DNA of 64,000 nucleotides, taken from assembly GCA_026706935.1 (NCBI GenBank), contig JAPOXV010000013.1, positions 1 through 64,000 on the forward strand. Reading direction: 5' to 3'. The notes under the pieces were generated by a model that was given only the letters and a program-made list of their open reading frames with translations, was not told the origin of the DNA and did not search any database. This document shows positions 27,553-36,985 of the stretch, piece by piece (the first letter of the stretch is position 1; every line of letters starts with the position of its first letter). The translations under genes were made by a program, and so were the position numbers. Source of the DNA: Gammaproteobacteria bacterium. GTDB taxonomy: Bacteria > Pseudomonadota > Gammaproteobacteria > Pseudomonadales > Azotimanducaceae.

Positions 27553-30500
27553 GTGATGCTGGACTAGCAAGCGTCGAGCCTCGACCGACAGGCGGTTGGA
27601 TAGGCGCTTTCGTGCGCAATCCCGTACTCGGCAAGTTAGTTCTCTTGCTACTAATCGTCGGCGGGTTAGTCGTGAGCATGACGATCCCGATTCAATCGTT
27701 GCCCGAAGTGGACTCGCGAGTGGTCGAGATTCTGGTTCCCTACCCGGGCGCTATGCCAGGCGAGGTCGAGGTCGACATTAATCGCAGACTCGAAACCTCC
27801 TTGTTAGCAGTGCCCGGCGTTCGCGGCGTTACCGCTGTAGCGTCTGAAGGGATGGCTTTGGTATACGCGGACATCGAACCATTCGTCAACGCTGATGAAG
27901 TCCGGTATGACATTCGTACTGCGGTCGAGCGCATCGAGAACTTTCCACCGCCGTTCGCGGAGCGTCCTGAGATCCGCCTGCAGAAACCTGAATCTTTGGT
28001 CTTAACGCTGGCTATCGTGTCAGACGAGCTCGACTATGCCACTCTACGGATTGAAGCGGAAAAACTTCGATCCGAAATTCTCAGCTTGCCTTCAGTCGAC
28101 GTTGCCTCGTTCGTGGCAGCGCCCGATCGACAAATCACCGTCGAGATTAGCGAGGAGCAACTTCGAAAGTACGGCGTCACGATCCGCAGTATTGCGTCAG
28201 TGATAAGTGATTCGTCGCTGGATCTTGCTTCCGGCGAGCTTCGCACTGAATCGGGCGGCTTGGTTCTGCGTACCCAGACGACACGCGTAACCGGCAAAGA
28301 ATTTGAAGACATCGTACTCCGCTCCAATGAAGATGGGTCGGTCGTTAGGATCGGCGATGTCGCACGAATCGTTGATGGCTTCGTTGATCGTCCAATCACA
28401 AGTACGCTCGATGGGACCCCCGCGATATTTCTGTCGGTAAATCGTGCATCAAAGCGAGGGGAACCACTCGTCGTCGTCGACGACGTTAAGACGCTACTGG
28501 CCAATTACCACATACCGTCAGGTGTCGACGTCTCAATCTGGCATGACGCAACCGTCAATCTAACGCGAAATTTACGGGGGTTGCTGTTCAACGGTCTTCT
28601 CGGCTTCGCGCTTGTCTTCTTCGCATTAGCGGTTGTATTTGATTTTCGAATTGCCGTGTGGGTTGCGCTAGGTGTACCCGTTTCCTATCTGGGCGCGATC
28701 TTGCTCTTTCCGTCCCTTGACATTTTTATGGGCACGATACCGATCTTCGCGTTCTTCCTTGTCACCGGGATCGTTGTTGACGACGCTGTGGTCGTCGGTG
28801 AGAGCATTACGCTACATCAAGAGCAACAACCTGGAATTGAAGGCGCGATTGCAGGCGCACGTGAAGTGCGCGATCCTGTTGTCGTTGGGGTCATCACGAC
28901 GATGCTTGCCTTTGTTCCACTCATTTTCACCTACGGGGCGTTCGGGCAGTACATCCAAGTCCTCGCAATCGTCGTCATTCTCGTATTACTGATGTCGTTG
29001 GTGGAAGCGTTTTTCATTCTGCCGTCCCACCTTTCGCGATCCGAACCATGGAGTCGAGGAGTGCTTGCGCGACTGCAAGTCCGTTCAAATCAGAGCCTTG
29101 ATAGATTGCGTGATCGCGTCGTCGTCCAATGGCTCGCGGTCGCCATTCGACGTCCTATTCTGACGATCCTGGTAAGCATTGCTCTCGTAGCCGCAAGTGT
29201 AGCTGTTGTCGCAAGTGGATCGATTCGGTTCCTCTACGGCGACTATCTGATCAACACACAGATCGTTCGTGCGGACTTGCGCTTCCCAATCGGAACGCCG
29301 TTTGACGTTACCGCTGAAGCTGCAAGTCGAGTAGCCGATGCAGCAAATCTCATTAATCAAGAAGCCCGAACGGAAGTGGTACGCTCGATCGCAGTTGTCA
29401 CAGGCGACGCGATGGAACTAGCGCCACAACTATCAGCCATGGAACCCGCAAGTTCTTCCCGCGCCACGACGCATCTTGCATCAGTTGTCGTCCATCTCAA
29501 TGCCGATACCGGCATCTATCCACTTGGGTTTGAAGTTGAGCAACATTGGCGAAGAAATCTTGTGCCCGTACCCGGGCTAGAGAGCATCCGATTTCGTTAT
29601 GGTGACGCCATGCCGCTGGAAGCCGTGACGTACGCGATCGCTCATTCGCGCAGCGACGCGCTGGATGATGTGATCGAAACACTTCGCGCTGGGTTCGACG
29701 CCTTACCGGGAGTCAGTGCGACAGAGGTTTCCCCAAAACGCGGGAAGCGCTACTACGACATTGAGTTAACGCGAGCTGGAATCGCCGCCGGGTTGTCGCC
29801 TCGCGACGTCGCAAATGAACTTCGTGCACGCTACATCGGAGTCGACGTGCAACGCATTCAACGTGGACATGACGAAATTAAGGTGGTGGTACGGTATCCT
29901 GAACATCGAAGACACTCTCTGCACGACTTGTCCGATGATCGCATCGCAACCCCAGAAGGTGGTGATATCCCATTAGCTCTCGCGGCGAGCGTCATTGAGA
30001 AGCAGGGCGTTGATTCCCAAATGCGCGTTGACGGGACGAGAGCTGCAGAAGTCAGCGCTCTCTTCGATAGCATGCAGACGTCCGCTGCCGAAATTCAAGC
30101 AGAAATCGACCCTTTGATGGACACTCTACTAGCTAAGTACCCGGAGTTGCGATTAGTTACGACGGGAACCCAAAAGGAAATCAATGATGTCGTTAGATCG
30201 TTGGCATTCACGGTGCCGTTCGCGATCGCCGCAATGTACATCATCATCGCGGTTCTTTTTCGAAGCTTTTGGATGCCCATGCTAGTGCTTTCGAGTATTC
30301 CGTTCGTGTTCGTCGGTGCGATAGTGGGACACATTGTTCTTAGCTACGACCTAACCGTGTTTTCAGTGATGGGAATCGTTGCGGCGACGGGCGTCGTCGT
30401 CAACGATACGTTGGTATTGCTTGACCGTTATCGCAAGATTCGTGCGCAAGCTGATGTCCCGGCCGTCGCGGCTGTAAGCGCTGCCACTCGCCAGCGGTTT

Positions 30501-30722
30501 CGACCGATCATGCTTACGACGGTAACGACCGTGGTCGGTCTAATGCCGATGCTTTATTTCAACGGCAGCATCACGTTGCCGTTTATGCCGATGATTGTCA
30601 GCATGGTTTTCGGGCTAGTCATTGCGAGCTTGAGCATACTGCTGCTACTTCCTGCAACATTGATGCTTGCGGAGTCAATTGAAGAACGCCAGAGTCAAAC
30701 CTCGTCCGTCCGCAGTCACTAG
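27549..30722 (+). CDS. RND efflux pump (AcrB/HAE1-like)
   Basis: A 1057-residue resistance-nodulation-division pump with the usual duplicated layout: a first helix (LGKLVLLLLIVGGLVVSMTIP), a large periplasmic loop, a bundle of helices with VTGIVVDDAVVVGES (the proton-relay aspartates) at about residue 410, a second helix at ~545 and a second periplasmic loop, then the closing helices including GVVVNDTLVLLDRYRK. The length is normal. Substrates may be drugs, lipids or, as in some marine relatives, hopanoid or lipid cargo; this cannot be read from the sequence. Confidence 0.93.
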   Translation: MSDAGLASVEPRPTGGWIGAFVRNPVLGKLVLLLLIVGGLVVSMTIPIQSLPEVDSRVVEILVPYPGAMPGEVEVDINRRLETSLLAVPGVRGVTAVASEGMALVYADIEPFVNADEVRYDIRTAVERIENFPPPFAERPEIRLQKPESLVLTLAIVSDELDYATLRIEAEKLRSEILSLPSVDVASFVAAPDRQITVEISEEQLRKYGVTIRSIASVISDSSLDLASGELRTESGGLVLRTQTTRVTGKEFEDIVLRSNEDGSVVRIGDVARIVDGFVDRPITSTLDGTPAIFLSVNRASKRGEPLVVVDDVKTLLANYHIPSGVDVSIWHDATVNLTRNLRGLLFNGLLGFALVFFALAVVFDFRIAVWVALGVPVSYLGAILLFPSLDIFMGTIPIFAFFLVTGIVVDDAVVVGESITLHQEQQPGIEGAIAGAREVRDPVVVGVITTMLAFVPLIFTYGAFGQYIQVLAIVVILVLLMSLVEAFFILPSHLSRSEPWSRGVLARLQVRSNQSLDRLRDRVVVQWLAVAIRRPILTILVSIALVAASVAVVASGSIRFLYGDYLINTQIVRADLRFPIGTPFDVTAEAASRVADAANLINQEARTEVVRSIAVVTGDAMELAPQLSAMEPASSSRATTHLASVVVHLNADTGIYPLGFEVEQHWRRNLVPVPGLESIRFRYGDAMPLEAVTYAIAHSRSDALDDVIETLRAGFDALPGVSATEVSPKRGKRYYDIELTRAGIAAGLSPRDVANELRARYIGVDVQRIQRGHDEIKVVVRYPEHRRHSLHDLSDDRIATPEGGDIPLALAASVIEKQGVDSQMRVDGTRAAEVSALFDSMQTSAAEIQAEIDPLMDTLLAKYPELRLVTTGTQKEINDVVRSLAFTVPFAIAAMYIIIAVLFRSFWMPMLVLSSIPFVFVGAIVGHIVLSYDLTVFSVMGIVAATGVVVNDTLVLLDRYRKIRAQADVPAVAAVSAATRQRFRPIMLTTVTTVVGLMPMLYFNGSITLPFMPMIVSMVFGLVIASLSILLLLPATLMLAESIEERQSQTSSVRSH

Positions 30723-31224
30723 GACGAAGACCGTATTTTGAAATTTGACGTGACCACCGCGTATCGATTCAAGTCCTTTTTGATTTGCCACCAAGACATT
30801 TACGTCCCGATTCTCGCGGTCGGGCGCCTGTGTGCGGTGCAGAAAGCGGTGAGCGGAGGCTACCGTAAAGACCGGCCCATTAAGAAGCCAAGGTCCAAAG
30901 CGTCCTGAGTCAACGCGAAGATACACATCGAGTCTCTGGTGCGAACCGATTCGCTAGGAGCACTCACAATCGATTTGTGGCGAGCGTCCCCAGACATAAA
31001 GAGATATCTTGCAATCGCCATATGCAAGTGTTGTGATCGAACGTGCCGGGTAACGCTCCAACGAGCGTAGATGATCAGTTTCCGCTTGTAAATGCTCGTT
31101 CAAACTTTCAAGCACGAATGCCAACCGCTATTAGTGTGTCGTTCCGTTAGTCCGAACACCGCAACATAGTCGAGTGTTCATTGCACCGATTAATACACTA
31201 GCGCAAACTGGACTTGGATCACCT
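30723..31224. other. Gene-free stretch
   Basis: In 502 bases between the RND pump and the Yip1 array I see no supportable gene. An 83-codon open frame on the minus strand (30675-30926) overlaps the pump end and has no recognisable motif. No clear terminator was found for either flanking gene. Confidence 0.45.
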
Positions 31225-32028
31225 TCAGAATATCGATATTGTTATGACTGTGAACGCGATCAAAATGAGTGTCGGAACTACAGCAATTCCCAACGAGAAT
31301 CCGAAACTCTTACCCGTCCATTCGCTAAATCCAATCGCCTGTAGCGCGATGATCCAAATGAGGTGAGCCTCAAGATGGTCAAAATTCACGCCGATACCCC
31401 AATTACTACCCGAATAAAAGACTTCCGGTAAATCCATCCATTTAGTGAGTCGCAGTATCTCCAAATCCTCAGTTTCCGGTTGACGTCCGAGCAACAAAAC
31501 GCCCATGATCAACGCTACAACACTCAATGTGATTCCAGGAACACGACTCCAGACCGACAGCACAAACCAATCGCCGAGTGTGAACGAGTAATTAAGCAAT
31601 GCGCTAACGATTCTGAAATAGATCGCTTCCATAAGACTGATCAGACACAGAATTCCAAACACGAAAGGTAACGAGCCTATTGCAACGGATAACCATAGGA
31701 TGAAACTCCCTACCCGACGATCGCTACTATCAAATGATCGTGCGTCATCAGAATGTTCCAGATCAATTTGTTCTAGCTCACCAGCTTCCGTCTTAGGTTC
31801 GGCTAGAGTCGAATTTAATTGCGAGTACGTGATGGGCGACTGCAAGTTAATAGATCCCCCAACTCGTGCTGGCGATTGGGTACCAATCGACGCAATGACT
31901 CCATGGATCGCCAGAAGCGCAACCATGAAAACAACCGCCGGTACCCACGTGCGCTCTCCCTTTAGTGCGATAAACACAGAGCGGGGCTGTGTAAATACCT
32001 TTATTAGAGCTTCTCTCGTTTGCATCAA
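31225..32028 (-). CDS. Yip1-type membrane protein, paralogue 6
   Basis: A 267-residue membrane protein with ~5 hydrophobic segments. It shares three blocks with its five neighbours: an N-terminal TREALIKVFTQPRSVFIALK, the central LGDWFVLSVWSRVPGITLS, and the C-terminal IALQAIGFSEWTGKSFGFSL. A hydrophilic periplasmic or cytoplasmic insert (residues ~65-105, rich in acidic residues) separates the first two segments. It is the last member of a six-gene tandem array, 107 bases after the previous one. The Yip1 family is membrane-bound and of unknown role in bacteria; eukaryotic Yip1 works in vesicle trafficking. Confidence 0.82.
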   Translation of the reverse strand: MMQTREALIKVFTQPRSVFIALKGERTWVPAVVFMVALLAIHGVIASIGTQSPARVGGSINLQSPITYSQLNSTLAEPKTEAGELEQIDLEHSDDARSFDSSDRRVGSFILWLSVAIGSLPFVFGILCLISLMEAIYFRIVSALLNYSFTLGDWFVLSVWSRVPGITLSVVALIMGVLLLGRQPETEDLEILRLTKWMDLPEVFYSGSNWGIGVNFDHLEAHLIWIIALQAIGFSEWTGKSFGFSLGIAVVPTLILIAFTVITISIF

Positions 32029-32135
32029 TGTACCTAACTAGCCTGCTAGTTTCAACCAATTACTATAAGTGGCTTTCGCAACGTCGGCACTAGCCTCTCT
32101 TGACTCTTCGACGCATTCGATCGCAATCGCACCTC

Positions 32136-32762
32136 TCAAAAAAAATTCCAGCGGATAACGATGTGGACGAGAATAATCGGGACGATTACGATCGCAAAAC
32201 AAATCAAAAAACTCTTTCCTGACAACTCTCGAAGTCCAATTCCCTGTACCGTGACAAGCCACAAGTCAGCAATAAAGCGATATTGGAAAAAAGAGCTCTG
32301 TGAGAGATTCGAAAAACGAGAGCCGAAAATGATGTTCGCCAATGCACTTGATTCGCGACCAAGCACATCGCTAGATAAAAACAGTGTCAATGAAAGAACG
32401 GTGGTCATTACTAGGACGAATGCGGCGCCAGGTACTCCGCTCCATGTCACGAATCCCAACCAGTGATCGAGTTTTTGTTCGAGACCGAAGACGGCGCTGA
32501 CGGCTCTCAAATACAGAACGTCAATCAAAATCAAGATCGTCAATGAGAACAGAACAATAACGAAGAACATAACGGTCGGAATCACTTCAACAATGACGTT
32601 GGTACTCGTCGTAGCCCTGAATCCGATGAGCGTATCGGCGTAAGATAGCAAGAACAAGAGCACAAAGACGTAAATCCACTTGCGCTGCTCCCAATTTGAC
32701 GCGAGTACGTCTCTGGGTCGATAGAAGATTAGTAACAAGGCTTGCCGAAAATTGATGCACAC
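32136..32762 (-). CDS. Yip1-type membrane protein, paralogue 5
   Basis: A 208-residue Yip1-type membrane protein beginning at GTG. It has the N-terminal RQALLLIFYRPRDVLASNWE, the central LDHWLGFVTWSGVPGAAFV and the C-terminal VQGIGLRELSGKSFLICFA. The insert between the first two hydrophobic segments is much shorter than in paralogues 2, 4 and 6. The aromatic of the WSGK motif is replaced (ELSGK), so the copy has drifted. It lies 166 bases after paralogue 4. ATG is absent at the domain start, so the exact start is a little uncertain. Confidence 0.78.
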   Translation of the reverse strand: MCINFRQALLLIFYRPRDVLASNWEQRKWIYVFVLLFLLSYADTLIGFRATTSTNVIVEVIPTVMFFVIVLFSLTILILIDVLYLRAVSAVFGLEQKLDHWLGFVTWSGVPGAAFVLVMTTVLSLTLFLSSDVLGRESSALANIIFGSRFSNLSQSSFFQYRFIADLWLVTVQGIGLRELSGKSFLICFAIVIVPIILVHIVIRWNFF

Positions 32763-32928
32763 TGTACTTTAGTAGATAAGAAGAGTTCCTTTATAAGCCA
32801 AATACCACACTGTTAAGCGCTCATTAGTCGATCTCAATCTCGACCTTTCGATCAAACCGTTTGCTATACAACGTCACGTGAGAACCACCACGGTTGCCCG
32901 TTCCACAACTCAAGTTACTATTCGTTTT

Positions 32929-33666
32929 TTAGGCAAGATCATTCATAAGCCACCATCCGAACGCACTTAACAAAATGAGTGGAAAAACAACAATAGCGAA
33001 CGAGAACGGTAAACTCTTTCCCGAACAATTGCGAAATGCAAGCGTCTGTAGTGCAATGACCCATATTTCTGGTAGCAGCCAAAAATCAAGGATGTAGCTA
33101 ATTACACTATCTGAGAAACTCGAACCGTCAAGCAACGCCTTCAATATAGGTGGCTCATATCCAAATAATCCGTTGGAGACAAACAACGTCACTACGAGTA
33201 CAGCTGTCACACATAAGAAAAGTGTTTCTGCTGGCACACGGCTCCATGCTACGATTGCCATCCATTGGTCGAGTTTCAATCCCAAGCCCAAAATCGCACT
33301 TACAACTCTTAAATACAGCGCTTTGACAAACAGTAAAAGCAGGAAGCCAAATAACGTGAGAACGAGTATGAATGCAGTTGAGAATTCAATGTCAGGTTGT
33401 TCACGCTCAATTGATGACGAATGCCCAGGAAATTCTGATCCAACTTCGGTACTTTCGATGATAGTCGCTTGTAAGGAAGACGAAAAATCAGGCAGCTCTG
33501 TATACAAGAACGATATTGCGACCAGCAGCAACAGTATGCGTCCCCATTTCGGTTGCAATATCTGCGCGGCGAACACTTCACTCGGACGGTAGAAGATTTT
33601 GCGAAGTAAATCCCGCGTATTTAGTACGTCTCTTGCGTCGTCGGATATTGTTGACGTCTCGCTCAA
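32929..33666 (-). CDS. Yip1-type membrane protein, paralogue 4
   Basis: A 245-residue Yip1-type protein, apparently starting at TTG. It has TRDLLRKIFYRPSEVFAAQI near residue 17, the central LDQWMAIVAWSRVPAETLF, and IALQTLAFRNCSGKSLPFSF near the end. A 15-residue N-terminal extension precedes the shared region, and a ~35-residue polar insert (STEVGSEFPGHSSSIEREQP) follows the first hydrophobic segment. About five membrane segments are expected. The neighbours on both sides are homologous genes in the same direction. Confidence 0.8.
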   Translation of the reverse strand: MSETSTISDDARDVLNTRDLLRKIFYRPSEVFAAQILQPKWGRILLLLVAISFLYTELPDFSSSLQATIIESTEVGSEFPGHSSSIEREQPDIEFSTAFILVLTLFGFLLLLFVKALYLRVVSAILGLGLKLDQWMAIVAWSRVPAETLFLCVTAVLVVTLFVSNGLFGYEPPILKALLDGSSFSDSVISYILDFWLLPEIWVIALQTLAFRNCSGKSLPFSFAIVVFPLILLSAFGWWLMNDLA

Positions 33667-33753
33667 AATCGACCTACGTTCTAATTACAGAAATCATAAT
33701 CGGACTTGCCACTTATTCGCCTTTAAACTCTGAGATATGTGACAATCTGTGCG

Positions 33754-34353
33754 TTAATTTAGTAGCCACTGCGCAAGAATCCGGATGAGCACGACTGGGA
33801 CAATCACGATTAGAAACGAAACCGCAATACCCTTCCCGGACCATTGTCGAAATCCGATCGTCATTAGCACGATGGTCCATATTTCACCAACATACCGATA
33901 GTTGAGGAAAAATCCAAGCGAAGGGAAGGGGTAGTTTGCCCCATGCAAGATTCGCAGCACCATATCAAAATTGCTCCCTAGCAACTCGCTTGCCCAGCAG
34001 AATGTCAATACGATCGTGATGGTTATCAATAAAACGCAGACCACACCCGGGACCATACTCCAGACTAAGAGAGTTAACCAGCAGTCAAGTTTCAGTCCAA
34101 GATCCATGGTCGCACTGACAGCTCTCAGATAGAGAGCTTGAGCTAAGATCAGGATAGGTAGTACGAAAGAGATAAAGAAAACGATGGACACAGTCCCGAG
34201 AACACCTGGGTAGCCACTGCTTATCAGCGTGGTCGCGATCGATATCACGACCAACAGCAAAAGTATGTATCCCCACGTACGCTTCTCTCGCTGTGCAGAA
34301 AACACGTCGCCTGGACGATAGAAAATGTGGATCAGCGACTGCCATGTATTCAT
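33754..34353 (-). CDS. Yip1-type membrane protein, paralogue 3
   Basis: A 199-residue protein, the shortest of the array, with almost no insert between the first two hydrophobic segments. The shared blocks are WQSLIHIFYRPGDVFSAQRE, LDCWLTLLVWSMVPGVVCV and VLMTIGFRQWSGKGIAVSF. It is otherwise a complete five-segment Yip1-type protein with an ATG start, so shortness reflects a missing loop and not truncation. It lies 112 bases after paralogue 2. Confidence 0.8.
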   Translation of the reverse strand: MNTWQSLIHIFYRPGDVFSAQREKRTWGYILLLLVVISIATTLISSGYPGVLGTVSIVFFISFVLPILILAQALYLRAVSATMDLGLKLDCWLTLLVWSMVPGVVCVLLITITIVLTFCWASELLGSNFDMVLRILHGANYPFPSLGFFLNYRYVGEIWTIVLMTIGFRQWSGKGIAVSFLIVIVPVVLIRILAQWLLN

Positions 34354-34465
34354 CTGCGTAGTGCTTCTATAGTCACGCTAGTATCCGTTTAGGCAAATGA
34401 TCGGGTGTAGTAGATATCTGGATTTGCACCATCTAGAACCGATTGAGTTCGTCAAATCCTGAGAA

Positions 34466-35284
34466 TCAGCCGAAGAGCTGGTACCAGAAGAAAACATCCA
34501 TCGACATCCACAGCACCGCAACGTAAAGAATCAGAGTCGGCAGTGCGACGACTGCTAGTGAAAAAACGAAACTCCTTCCTGTCCAAATGCGGAACCCGAT
34601 GGTTTGTAACGCGATGACCCAAATCAATGCAGCATCAAGGTGATAGACATCGATATTGACGATATTCACGCCTCGGTCAGGTCGAATTGGAAACGGAATC
34701 CACCGAACAATGGAAAGTGGTTCGAAATTTGCCATATTGGCTTGGAAGCCGGAAAACAACAGAACCACAGTAACACCTACCAGTGCGAGAACAGCGCCTG
34801 GGATTCGGCTCCAGACAGTAAACGAAATCCAGTCTGAGGTTTTGAACGAAAGATCCATCTCGGATCCGACAAACCTGAAATATGCCACCTCGATACCTAA
34901 CGCGATTAAAAACGTAAAAAAAGCGATTGCCACATTGAAGAGACTGATTCCACGTCCTGGATCACTGACAAAAACCGCTCTCTCGCTCGTTGCCTCACCC
35001 GCCCAACCATCGACGTCCACAATCCCACCTCGCGCGGACTCTTGAGCTGCTTCGATCTCCTCTCGGTATTCCTCCATCAGCGCCTCGTATCGTTCTCGTT
35101 CAGCTTCTGAAGGTTCATACTGTGCGTACACACGAGAGACCGAGTAACCAACGAGTGAACTTTGAACGACGACAACTGCGAGTAATACCAACGCGGCAGG
35201 AAGCCAATTCCGCTGCGACTTAAATCCTGCAAAGACCTCGCGTGGCCGATAGAAGATCTTCCGGAATGCCTCAATCGTCTTCAT
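34466..35284 (-). CDS. Yip1-type membrane protein, paralogue 2
   Basis: A 272-residue Yip1-type protein and the longest copy. The shared blocks are IEAFRKIFYRPREVFAGFKS, FKTSDWISFTVWSRIPGAVL and ALQTIGFRIWTGRSFVFSL. Between the first two membrane segments is a ~55-residue charged loop (EAERERYEALMEEYREEIE), likely helical. This loop is absent or unrelated in the other copies, so the loops evolve fast while the membrane core is kept. It lies 172 bases after paralogue 1. Confidence 0.83.
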   Translation of the reverse strand: MKTIEAFRKIFYRPREVFAGFKSQRNWLPAALVLLAVVVVQSSLVGYSVSRVYAQYEPSEAERERYEALMEEYREEIEAAQESARGGIVDVDGWAGEATSERAVFVSDPGRGISLFNVAIAFFTFLIALGIEVAYFRFVGSEMDLSFKTSDWISFTVWSRIPGAVLALVGVTVVLLFSGFQANMANFEPLSIVRWIPFPIRPDRGVNIVNIDVYHLDAALIWVIALQTIGFRIWTGRSFVFSLAVVALPTLILYVAVLWMSMDVFFWYQLFG

Positions 35285-35456
35285 TGATCAAGTTCGATTT
35301 GCTTGAGAAATAACCGATCAACGTCACCTCTACATCACGTGGAGCATGTCGCTTACCGGAAGTAGCGTTCACCGATCGCATGAGTGAATTCACGTCAAAC
35401 GACGGATTTCGATGTTGTCGTTACATGGCGGCTAGATCGCCGCCTAACGCCTCAAT

Positions 35457-36167
35457 CTAAAGCACCATTAATAAGCCGTAAACGATGACATAAGGTACGG
35501 CCACTACTGCTAGCGAAACGCCGATTCCCTTTTCGGTCCAGCTATCGAATCCGATTGTCATGATCACGATCGACCAGATCACCATTAGGTCTAAAGTCTT
35601 AACCAGCGTACCAAAAATCATGTGATTTTCATTTGGCATGTTCATCCACGAAGAAAGTGCTAGAAGGTTATACGCTGACAAATCGGTCTGCGGACTCATG
35701 ACTAAGGCTGCGACAACCGTGACGATGGCCGCAACTATCCAAGGCATGCGACCCCATACTGACAAAGCGAACCAGTCAGAGAAATCGTGCCCTGTGCTCA
35801 TGATCTTGCCGACGATCATGAAATAAAGTGCATGTACCAGCGAAAGAATGAAGAAAATCACGACAGCACCAAGGATGGAAGAACCGATCGCGACAATCGG
35901 ATTTCCGGTAATCGTCACTTGTTGTTCGGAAGACGCTCGTACTTCGTCAATGGCTGCTTGAGGCATACCTTGCCTCTCTAGCGTTTCGATCGTCTGCTCA
36001 ATCTGAGCCCTGGTCACTTCTTCCATATCAACCAGCATCGTGACCGCAACACCGGCGATGATCGTGAACGCGAGAATCACTAGACCCGGCAAAAGCCACT
36101 TTGGATCGTCTCGCTGCTCATCAAAAACTGCGCGTGGGTTAGTGAAAATCGCGATCAGTGAATTCAT
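35457..36167 (-). CDS. Yip1-type membrane protein, paralogue 1
   Basis: A 236-residue Yip1-type protein closest to lapA, starting only 3 bases after the lapA stop codon, so it is surely cotranscribed with it. The shared blocks read NSLIAIFTNPRAVFDEQRDD, FSDWFALSVWGRMPWIVAA and IVIMTIGFDSWTEKGIGVSL. The FYRP motif of the other copies is FTNP here, as in paralogue 6 (FTQP). The loop after the first segment is a short helix (TRAQIEQTIETLERQGMPQA). It may be the ancestral copy from which the array grew. Confidence 0.85.
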   Translation of the reverse strand: MNSLIAIFTNPRAVFDEQRDDPKWLLPGLVILAFTIIAGVAVTMLVDMEEVTRAQIEQTIETLERQGMPQAAIDEVRASSEQQVTITGNPIVAIGSSILGAVVIFFILSLVHALYFMIVGKIMSTGHDFSDWFALSVWGRMPWIVAAIVTVVAALVMSPQTDLSAYNLLALSSWMNMPNENHMIFGTLVKTLDLMVIWSIVIMTIGFDSWTEKGIGVSLAVVAVPYVIVYGLLMVL

Positions 36168-36170
36168 CAG

Positions 36171-36545
36171 TTAGTCCTTTTTTGACTCGGTCGTCACTTC
36201 GATCGAAGGCGAATCTGCAACGCTCATCGGTCGTGTTCTCGTGGATTCTACGACAATCGAGTGATCTCTCGATTGCTCTTCTTCTACCTGCTGGCGTTCA
36301 AGTTCGAGCTTTAGATCTTTCTGTGCGGCTTTACCTTTGAAGTACCCTCCTGCACACAGCAGGATACCGCCAATGCCTCCCAATGTAAAAGCGCCAAGTA
36401 ACCAAACTGATATCGGCAATGACATCGTTTGCCACTTAATGAATTTGAGCGTCAATGGATCGGGGTTATAGACGGTGAAAACCGTCCAGAATAGCAAGAC
36501 AACGACGAGAATGAGGTAAAACAGCAGACGGCCAAATGTTTTCAT
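36171..36545 (-). CDS. lapA: Lipopolysaccharide assembly protein A (LapA domain)
   Basis: A 124-residue inner-membrane protein with two hydrophobic helices (FYLILVVVLLFWTVFTVYNP and SVWLLGAFTLGGIGGILLCA) joined by the LapA-typical NPDPLTLKFIKWQTMSLPIS, then a charged helical tail (KAAQKDLKLELERQQVEEEQ) longer than in Escherichia coli. LapA acts with LapB in controlling LpxC turnover and lipopolysaccharide assembly. The order rpsA-ihfB-lapA is conserved in gammaproteobacteria, but lapB, the usual next gene, is not here; a Yip1-type gene follows instead. Confidence 0.9.
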   Translation of the reverse strand: MKTFGRLLFYLILVVVLLFWTVFTVYNPDPLTLKFIKWQTMSLPISVWLLGAFTLGGIGGILLCAGGYFKGKAAQKDLKLELERQQVEEEQSRDHSIVVESTRTRPMSVADSPSIEVTTESKKD

Positions 36546-36613
36546 GATGGTTTGTCGTCAGCTAGTAGGTCAAGCACGAATAGCTAAATCGTAGTTTCGA
36601 CCCCGGCGCAGTG

Positions 36614-36901
36614 TCAGGGCTGATCCGCGACCGCTTCGCGAAGTTCGCGACCCGGTTTGAAAAAGGGTATTCGCCGAACTCCGAGTTCAACTGATGCGCC
36701 CGTTTTTGGATTCCGCCCTCGACGCGGCTTCCAATGGCGATTGCGAAACGATCCGAACCCGCGAATCTCTACGCCGCGGTCGTCCGCGATCGCTTCACTC
36801 AGTTCATCGAGAATCAGATCAACCGCGAGTTCTAAATCCTCGGGTGGGAGCAGCGACTCGTATTGTTGAGCGAGCGAGTTCACCAATTCGCTTTTCGTCA
36901 C
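36614..36901 (-). CDS. ihfB: Integration host factor subunit beta
   Basis: A 95-residue HU/IHF-family DNA-bending protein. MTKSELVNSLAQQYESL starts the helical dimerisation region, RGFGSFRNRHWKPRRGRNPK carries the beta-arm with the proline that intercalates in the minor groove, and RIPFFKPGRELREAV ends the chain. Position directly after rpsA confirms the beta subunit rather than alpha or HU. It pairs with IhfA, encoded elsewhere. The start ATG fits the family exactly. Confidence 0.96.
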   Translation of the reverse strand: MTKSELVNSLAQQYESLLPPEDLELAVDLILDELSEAIADDRGVEIRGFGSFRNRHWKPRRGRNPKTGASVELGVRRIPFFKPGRELREAVADQP

Positions 36902-36985
36902 ATCAAACCGCCTTCGTCTCGGTCGCGCATAGATCGGTTGTCTTGAGGCATAGGTAATTGTGTCAAACCCAAATGGGGTTGGGCA

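Noticed and set aside
30675-30926. An 83-codon minus-strand frame after the RND pump
   Set aside because: It overlaps the pump end and shows no recognisable domain.
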